From Clostridiales bacterium (GTDB lineage: Bacteria; Bacillota; Clostridia; Peptostreptococcales; Anaerovoracaceae), in contig JAAZCE010000026.1 of assembly GCA_012513435.1 (NCBI GenBank), positions 1 through 64,000 of the forward strand: a stretch of DNA of 64,000 nt, written 5' to 3'. Positions 60,019 through 64,000 of this stretch are shown here, piece by piece. Under the pieces are notes generated by a model. The model did no database searches, was not told the origin of the DNA, and saw only the letters and a list, made by a program, of their open reading frames with translations. How positions within the stretch are numbered: the stretch's first letter is position 1; every line of letters begins with the position of its first letter. Made by a program: the position numbers and the translations under genes.

Positions 60019-61790
60019 TATGCAGATACCTCCTCTTTCATAAGTCTGTTGAGCGTTTCCGTAAGCTGAGCATTGGTGTCATCAATGTAGCTTACGATCT
60101 CTTCCTCGCTTACATATTTAGCTCTTGCTATTTTCTCACGAACATCCATAGCCAGTATTCTCGACACATCTACGCCCTTTTCCATAGCCTTGACCGATTC
60201 ATTGTAGAATACTAGAACAAGCTTGAGTATCTTATACTGCTTCTTGAGAGAAGTGTAGGCATCTGTATCGTCAAAGGCGTTCTGCTGTAAATAGTCTTCT
60301 CTTATGGAACGTGAAGCTTCCAGGATAAGCCTGTCGGAGGGCGACAGTGAATCGTATCCTACCAGCTTGACTATTTCTTCAAGCTCCGATTCCACCTGCA
60401 GGAGCTTGTTTGTCTCAGTAACACACCTAGTCCAGTCATCTGCCACATTCTTATTCAGCCAGTTGCCGGTTGTGTCGCTGTAGAGAGAATAAGAGGTGAG
60501 CCAGTTTATGGATGGGAAATGCCTTTTGTATGCCAATCCCGAATCAAGACCCCAGAATACCTTTACAATACGGAGCGTTGACTGCACTACGGGATCGGAA
60601 TTGTCTCCACCTGCAGGAGATACTGCTCCTATTGCCGTAAGGGTTCCCTTTCTTTCTTCCTGCCCCAGACATGACACCTCTCCTGCACGCTCATAAAACT
60701 GAGCCAGTCTCGATGTCAAATATGCAGGGTATCCTTCTTCACCCGGCATTTCCTCAAGACGACCGGACATTTCACGAAGGGCCTCAGCCCACCTTGATGT
60801 TGAATCCGCCATTATAGCCACTGAATATCCCATGTCGCGGAAGTATTCTGCTATGGTAATCCCGGTATAGATAGACGCTTCTCTCGCCGCTACCGGCATA
60901 TCGGAAGTGTTTGCTATGAGAACCGTCCTGTTCATAAGGGATTCTCCCGAACGAGGATCCTTGAGCTCAGGGAACTCCATGAGAACCTCTGTCATTTCAT
61001 TACCTCGCTCGCCACAGCCAACGTACACTACAAGGTCTACGTCCGACCACTTGGCAAGCTGATGCTGGACTACCGTCTTTCCTGAACCAAAAGGACCCGG
61101 AACGGCTGCCGCTCCGCCTCTTACTATAGGAAACAGAGTATCTATGACACGCTGTCCTGTTATCATAGGAACCTCAGGCGACAGCTTGTTCTTAAAAGGC
61201 CTCTGCTTTCTTACCGGCCATTTCTGCATCATCATAATGTCTGTAATACTTCCGTCTTCAGCCTTGACCTTAGCTACCGTATCTACGATAGTGTGCATCC
61301 CGCCGAATATTTCCTCTATGGTTCCTTCTATGCCTAGAGGAACCATAACCTTGTGAACTATGAGTTTGGTTTCATCTACTGTTCCGATAACATCTCCCGG
61401 CACCACCTTATCCCCTGCCTTTACTGCCGGCAGGAAATCCCACTGTTTTTCATGGTCCAGGGATGTTACCTCAACACCTCTGGCTATATTGCTTCCGGTC
61501 TTTGCCTTTATCACTTCGAGAGGCCTCTGAATACCATCGAATATCATCTCAAGTATTCCGGGTCCCAGCTCGGCTGAAAGAGGCTCACCAGTGGATACGA
61601 CCTTGTCACCTGTTTTCAGGCCTGCCGTTTCCTCGTATACCTGTATGGAAGCCTTGTCCCCTCTCATCTCAATTATTTCACCGATAAGACCCAAGTCGCC
61701 GACGCGTACAACGTCAAACATATTGGCACTTTTCATGTTGTTCGCAACTACGAGAGGACCTGATATTTTTACTATCTGTCCATAATCCAT
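60018..61790 (-). CDS. ntpA: V-type ATP synthase catalytic subunit A
   Basis: The 590-residue catalytic subunit has the bulge domain and P-loop [21 protein letters not shown] with the catalytic glutamate, [13 protein letters not shown], and [14 protein letters not shown]. This is complete and of normal length. In anaerobes the enzyme makes ATP or pumps H+ or Na+ at the membrane. Confidence 0.98.
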   Translation of the reverse strand: MDYGQIVKISGPLVVANNMKSANMFDVVRVGDLGLIGEIIEMRGDKASIQVYEETAGLKTGDKVVSTGEPLSAELGPGILEMIFDGIQRPLEVIKAKTGSNIARGVEVTSLDHEKQWDFLPAVKAGDKVVPGDVIGTVDETKLIVHKVMVPLGIEGTIEEIFGGMHTIVDTVAKVKAEDGSITDIMMMQKWPVRKQRPFKNKLSPEVPMITGQRVIDTLFPIVRGGAAAVPGPFGSGKTVVQHQLAKWSDVDLVVYVGCGERGNEMTEVLMEFPELKDPRSGESLMNRTVLIANTSDMPVAAREASIYTGITIAEYFRDMGYSVAIMADSTSRWAEALREMSGRLEEMPGEEGYPAYLTSRLAQFYERAGEVSCLGQEERKGTLTAIGAVSPAGGDNSDPVVQSTLRIVKVFWGLDSGLAYKRHFPSINWLTSYSLYSDTTGNWLNKNVADDWTRCVTETNKLLQVESELEEIVKLVGYDSLSPSDRLILEASRSIREDYLQQNAFDDTDAYTSLKKQYKILKLVLVFYNESVKAMEKGVDVSRILAMDVREKIARAKYVSEEEIVSYIDDTNAQLTETLNRLMKEEVSA

Positions 61791-61809
61791 ATTTTTCTCC
61801 TACTCTTTA

Positions 61810-62127
61810 TCAGTTATTAAAGATATCCGCACCAACGGCACGTTCTACGTTCTTGTGTATATTGTCCATCCCTATATTCAGGCTTCCGTTCCTGCTTGGA
61901 ACGGGAATAATAGCGGGAAGCATATAATCCTTATATTTTTCCACTACATCAGGGTTGCTTGCAATGAGTTCTTCCGTCACAAAGATAATACCGTATTCAC
62001 TTTTGGCAAGGTCGGTTACCAGCTCTGCTATGGAACTGTTATTCTCCGCTTCAAAAACATCAAACCCAACGGCCTTGAAACCCATTACGCTGCCCCTGTC
62101 TCCTATTATTGCAATTTTAGTCTGCAT
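61810..62127 (-). CDS. ntpF: V-type ATP synthase subunit F
   Basis: The 105-residue protein is the F (NtpG) stalk subunit, with KIAIIGDRGSVMGFKAVGFDVF and YGIIFVTEELIA. It overlaps ntpC by 11 bases. Confidence 0.93.
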   Translation of the reverse strand: MQTKIAIIGDRGSVMGFKAVGFDVFEAENNSSIAELVTDLAKSEYGIIFVTEELIASNPDVVEKYKDYMLPAIIPVPSRNGSLNIGMDNIHKNVERAVGADIFNN

Positions 62128-63127
62128 ATATATACCTCAGCCTTTCCGCAATCTGCTCCTTGGGAATACCGAATATCTTCGATACAAGAACCAGCCTCAC
62201 TGCCTTTATCTCTCTTTCCTTCAGGTAAAGGAACGTAATGACAGGCTCCAGCCCGAATGGAACGATTTTTGCTCCTGCAAACAAATCCTTAAAACACCCG
62301 TCTATGTTCTGTTCAAACACCGTCAAAGGCTCCCCGCGCTTGAGTGCGGCAACGCTGACGCTCATTCTTCTGGACATGTTGGCCTTGTCGATAAGCTTTC
62401 CTATACCTTCATACCCTGTAGAATAGCTTTCCTCGATGTCCGAAACATCTATGCTGCCGCCTTCTGCAAACATTTTTCTGACCTGATATGCGTCCTTTTT
62501 CATTCTCATCAGCCGCACTGCCGTTTCTATATTGACCACATCGGTTCTTGATGCAACATACCGGCATAAAAGAGGATTACCGATTTTCTCAGCCTTTTCC
62601 CTCATTACCAGAAGGACTGCCTTGTCAATGATAATATCCACAGCCTGAGAATCCCTGGTCTTTGCCAAACGGTCCATTGCCGTAAGAGCCGCTTCCCCTA
62701 GTTTTTGGGGAACTTTTTCAAACCGCCTGGAGTTAAGCTCCTCACGCATCTTGTCAATGGTAAATGTTCCCGTCTCCTTGTAAAGCTCCTCAAAGGACTT
62801 CTCCGTCATCTGAGACTTGACGTAGACCTTCAGGTTATGGCCGTCCATCGGATATCTGAAGATATATGTTATCTCTGAATTATCCGTAATGTTTTCAATC
62901 AGCTTATAGGTTTCTCCAAGGTCCACCTCAAAAGCCTTCTCGTAATCCTTTACGTTCCGGTTCCTAAACATTTCCTTCCCTGACAGGAACTTAAAGGCAT
63001 CTTCAGCCTCGCCTACTTCTATTACTTTCATCAGTTCATTCCGAGAAATAAGCTTATTCTCAAGAGAATGAACTCTCGCTGCGGCATGAAGGTATTTCGT
63101 ATCGTTTTTTTCCATGAATACATCCAT
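62117..63127 (-). CDS. ntpC: V-type ATP synthase subunit C (d subunit)
   Basis: The 336-residue all-helical subunit links the central stalk to the membrane ring. It has the AARVHSLENKLISRNELMKVIE start and the C-terminal LKEREIKAVRLVLVSKIFGIPKEQIAERLRYIYAD signature. GGGAAAGGA precedes the start at 63127. An ATG at 63115 is possible. Confidence 0.93.
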   Translation of the reverse strand: MDVFMEKNDTKYLHAAARVHSLENKLISRNELMKVIEVGEAEDAFKFLSGKEMFRNRNVKDYEKAFEVDLGETYKLIENITDNSEITYIFRYPMDGHNLKVYVKSQMTEKSFEELYKETGTFTIDKMREELNSRRFEKVPQKLGEAALTAMDRLAKTRDSQAVDIIIDKAVLLVMREKAEKIGNPLLCRYVASRTDVVNIETAVRLMRMKKDAYQVRKMFAEGGSIDVSDIEESYSTGYEGIGKLIDKANMSRRMSVSVAALKRGEPLTVFEQNIDGCFKDLFAGAKIVPFGLEPVITFLYLKEREIKAVRLVLVSKIFGIPKEQIAERLRYIYAD

Positions 63128-63137
63128 TCCTTTCCCT

Positions 63138-63722
63138 TTATGCGAATAGCATTGCCGCCACGTCTGCTTCTGTTTCTTTCTTTATATCTTCCAGTATCAC
63201 CTCAAAGGTGCAGTTTGTTTCCACTTCATCCTCCAAGAGAATTACTCCGCCCAGAAAAGCACCGGTCCTTTCAGACAAGGTAATTTCCTTGCCGTATTCC
63301 TTCTCTGCTCTCTTGATGAGCTTCTTTCCTATAGCATTTTTATCCTTCTCGTTAAGTACTATCGTCATCTTACCGGTGTCTCCGTACTTGCCGATGAGCC
63401 TAACGTATAAGCCGGCCTTTTCATCATCCGAAAGCTGCCCTAATTTTTCCGCCGCCATGCCAAAAGCCTTTTCAAGAGCCTGCCTTCTGGCAGTCAGTTT
63501 GATATTCCTGCTTTCGATCCCTGCCTGGGATATGCCTCTTTGGGTTATTTCATCCGCTTCCTTCTCTGCCTTCCTGATGATGTCTTCCTGTTCGCTGTGA
63601 GCCTCTTCACCGTACAGCTTTTTTACTGCATCGGCTCTCTTCCGACCCTCATTAAAAACCTTATCAGCTTCGGCCTGTCCGTCTTCCCGGATTGCTTCCA
63701 ATATCTTTGAAATATTATCCAT
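63138..63722 (-). CDS. ntpE: V-type ATP synthase subunit E
   Basis: The 194-residue peripheral-stalk subunit has a charged coiled-coil N half (ILEAIREDGQAEADKVFNEGRKRAD) and a globular C half ending in GGVILLEDEVETNCTFEVILEDIKKE. It follows the proteolipid gene by 18 bases. Confidence 0.92.
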   Translation of the reverse strand: MDNISKILEAIREDGQAEADKVFNEGRKRADAVKKLYGEEAHSEQEDIIRKAEKEADEITQRGISQAGIESRNIKLTARRQALEKAFGMAAEKLGQLSDDEKAGLYVRLIGKYGDTGKMTIVLNEKDKNAIGKKLIKRAEKEYGKEITLSERTGAFLGGVILLEDEVETNCTFEVILEDIKKETEADVAAMLFA

Positions 63723-63740
63723 AAAACGTCCTTCCCATCA

Positions 63741-64000
63741 TTACATTTTGATATTGAATATGAGCAGCATGGAGATTAAGAATGCCAAAATCGCATATGT
63801 TTCTACCAATGCTGCGGATACCATTGCCTTTGAAAGCTGGTCCGGCTTCTTTGCAATGATGTTAACTCCCGCTGCTGCAACTCTTCCTTGGGCTATGCCT
63901 GAAAGCAGTCCTACAAGTGCAATAGGAAGTGATGCAGCCAGAATATAAGCGCCTGTTCCAACGCTGAGCTGAGCGTCTCCACTCATCATTCCTGTGTTGA
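63741..64000 (-). CDS. ntpK: V-type ATP synthase proteolipid subunit K, C-terminal part (cut by window edge)
   Basis: The frame is open to the window edge. The visible 86 codons give one hairpin of two membrane segments, with the polar loop GRVAAAGVNIIAKKPDQLSK and the ion-binding glutamate in ALVETYAILAFLIS. Full-length NtpK has about 160 residues with two such hairpins, and this would be the second. It belongs to the same operon as E, C, F, A, B and D. NtpI should lie just outside. An internal ATG at 63989 is probably not the start. Confidence 0.88.
   Translation of the reverse strand, partial: NTGMMSGDAQLSVGTGAYILAASLPIALVGLLSGIAQGRVAAAGVNIIAKKPDQLSKAMVSAALVETYAILAFLISMLLIFNIKM

Noticed and set aside
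63741-63989. A complete two-segment (82-residue) ATPase c subunit
   Set aside because: The reading frame is open to the window edge and the visible hairpin matches the second half of the four-segment NtpK, so the gene is cut, not short.

Overview
The window comes from a low-to-moderate G+C Firmicute of the class Clostridia. The evidence is a Gram-positive PolC replicase, ylxM-ffh-rpsP-khpA-rimM-trmD and sepF-divIVA-lspA clusters, a V/A-type ATPase, a [FeFe]-hydrogenase-like iron-sulfur protein, electron-bifurcation-type Etf proteins and ammonia-lyase-like amino-acid fermentation genes. A relative of the Anaerovoracaceae or Eubacterium family XIII would fit, but that placement is inference. 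Almost every gene is on the minus strand. The plus-strand genes are an MFS transporter, rqcH and a very small zinc-ribbon gene.

Layout, left to right. 1-8633 is the operon pyrH-frr-uppS-cdsA-dxr-rseP-ispG-polC (read right to left). PolC runs off the left edge and appears to lack the proofreading exonuclease that normally interrupts its PHP domain. 8689-31023 is an accessory block that separates pyrH from its usual upstream partners rpsB-tsf. It holds an apparently leaderless MFS gene, an orphan larB, GTPase remnants, a MerR/GyrI-type regulator, an acyl-CoA operon (acyl-CoA dehydrogenase, EtfB, EtfA, CaiB-type CoA-transferase, and a fused double-hotdog protein resembling 3-aminobutyryl-CoA ammonia-lyase), a second CoA-transferase, mgtC, an iron-sulfur pseudogene, two large hybrid histidine kinases with an HD-GYP protein, a radical SAM gene and a DUF2089 operon. 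31024-33012 is rpsB-tsf.

33027-40171 is an aromatic amino-acid operon: aroF-tyrA-(aroB remnant)-aroA-aroC-pheA-aroEK fusion. It is preceded by a promoter, a 28-codon leader peptide very rich in Phe and Tyr codons, and a strong intrinsic terminator. This looks like ribosome-mediated transcription attenuation, which is unexpected in a Firmicute. 40242-46028 carries gmk-rpoZ-lytTR, yicC, rqcH, a lipase-like hydrolase, a 45-residue double-CxxC protein and a flavin reductase. 46028-53923 is the ylxM-ffh-rpsP-khpA-rimM-trmD-(HlyD-like)-yggS-sepF-divIVA-lspA-rluD series. 53957-64000 is a V-type ATPase operon (K, E, C, F, A, B, D) that runs with almost no gaps into two HATPase proteins, a DRTGG protein, a PHP phosphoesterase, a DRTGG-[4Fe-4S]-hydrogenase-like fusion and an HndB-like [2Fe-2S] protein.

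The observations I rate highest are the Phe/Tyr leader-peptide attenuator with the decayed aroB in the same operon, the exonuclease-less PolC, the ATPase/hydrogenase-like sensory super-operon, and the fused ammonia-lyase-like acyl-CoA operon. No rRNA, tRNA, CRISPR array or complete insertion sequence was recognised.
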